From Neorhizobium galegae bv. orientalis str. HAMBI 540 (GTDB taxonomy: Bacteria; Pseudomonadota; Alphaproteobacteria; Rhizobiales; Rhizobiaceae): a stretch of DNA of 64,000 bases. The position numbers were made by a program, and so were the translations under genes. The DNA lies in contig NZ_HG938353.1 in assembly GCF_000731315.1 (NCBI RefSeq), positions 310,001 through 374,000 of the forward strand, given 5' to 3'. Position 1 is the first letter of the stretch. Each line of letters opens with the position of its first letter. A model generated the notes under the pieces. That model was given only the letters and a program-made list of their open reading frames with translations, did not search any database and was not told the DNA's origin. Of the stretch, positions 63,626-64,000 are shown in pieces.

Positions 63626-64000
63626 TCAAGGCACGCTCATCTCCTGCGTCAGCCAACGCAGATCGCATTGCTGCGATATCGACAAGGGCCTGAGGGCAGG
63701 TCGTATGCATCAGGATGCGGTTCGGCTAGGCACTGGGATGTCGAGCGACAGCCTTTTGGGCGTTGAAGGTGGTGGCCGTGGGGTCGAGATCGGCGCTGGT
63801 TTTGCCGTCGGAGATAGTGTCGCGTGGGTACGCGGTCCCGGCATCTATGCCGAAAAAAATGTAATCCCGGCGACATCCTGGTTCACGTGCCTTACGATAT
63901 TGACGACCGTACCGCAGCCTCGATTATAATGCAGGGGCTCACCGCCAGTCACTTCGGGGACCGATTTCTCTCCGATCAAGGATGACGACGTTGTTTTCAT
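63572..64000 (+). pseudogene. Quinone oxidoreductase-like (zinc-alcohol dehydrogenase superfamily) pseudogene, cut by window end
   Basis: The family order can be followed across frames: MAKRIRLA (start), DIDKGLRAGRM, then GVEGGGRGVEIGAGFAVGDS, VAWVRGPGIYAEKNVIPA in one frame; after a shift near 63875, YDIDDRTAASIIMQGLTASH in another; after a second shift near 63955, TDFSPIKDDDVVF in a third. Functional QOR proteins read EGAGVV..GDRV, GPGAYAEKRVIPA, DDRTAA.MLQGLTAHYL, YPVKPGD.VL. So it is a decayed NADPH:quinone reductase; the rest lies beyond 64000. Confidence 0.72.

Noticed and set aside
38610..64000. Second copy of the tRNA-Arg 3' end as an attachment site
   Set aside because: I could not find a repeat of the tRNA end within the window; the right border, if any, is beyond 64 kb.

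Overview
The window looks like chromosomal DNA of a Rhizobiaceae-type alphaproteobacterium (Rhizobium, Neorhizobium or Agrobacterium-like). I infer this from the GC-rich housekeeping genes, the plant-type glutamate-cysteine ligase, the hisS-hisZ-hisG cluster with a short HisG plus HisZ, DUF1127 and DUF937 genes, RIME-like palindromes, and an FMN riboswitch in front of a RibH2-type lumazine synthase. This is inference; no database was searched.

Region 1 (1-38.6 kb) is conserved core. In order it holds: the start of a HlyD-family adaptor, a NUDIX hydrolase, a universal stress protein, tRNA-Gln, ppx-rlmE, an MFS exporter, an exported metallo-beta-lactamase-fold protein, guaB, small envelope proteins (MAPEG, dienelactone hydrolase), riboswitch-controlled ribH, a LysR regulator beside a DUF1127 gene, gshA, rsmE, a PiT phosphate transporter, a GntR regulator facing glcDEF (glycolate oxidase), an outer-membrane barrel, two tandem L,D-transpeptidases, tag, a HAD hydrolase, a copper-type DUF305 pair, a RelE-type toxin-antitoxin pair, hisS-hisZ-hisG, and envelope and redox genes (DoxX, CPA1 antiporter, DsbB family). 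RIME-like elements sit between glcE and glcF and between hisS and hisZ. hisS carries an internal stretch with foreign-looking codon use.

Region 2 (38.6-59 kb) starts immediately after tRNA-Arg(CCG) and is an accessory island. Its left edge has three direct repeats with an exact 21-bp period and several inverted repeats. Next come a coupled winged-helix-like/HEPN gene pair and a Tn7/Tn5053-type transposition operon read leftward (56-codon leader gene, tnsA, tniA, tniB, tniQ). The 3' end of tniQ is antisense to the HEPN gene. A run of antiphage-type genes follows: an ABC-three-component system (nuclease, middle component, DUF3732 ATPase), an Rpn/PD-(D/E)XK-like protein, SIR2-HerA, a HEPN-like plus AbiV-type pair, a RES-domain protein, and a TIR protein fused to a response-regulator receiver whose phospho-acceptor Asp is Glu. 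SIR2, RES and TIR are all families known to consume NAD+, so three candidate NAD+-depleting effectors lie within about 8 kb.

Region 3 (59-64 kb) is mixed. It has a TetR regulator with two palindromic operator candidates, small proteins of unknown function, a lipoprotein, and a quinone-oxidoreductase-like pseudogene read in several frames and cut by the window end.
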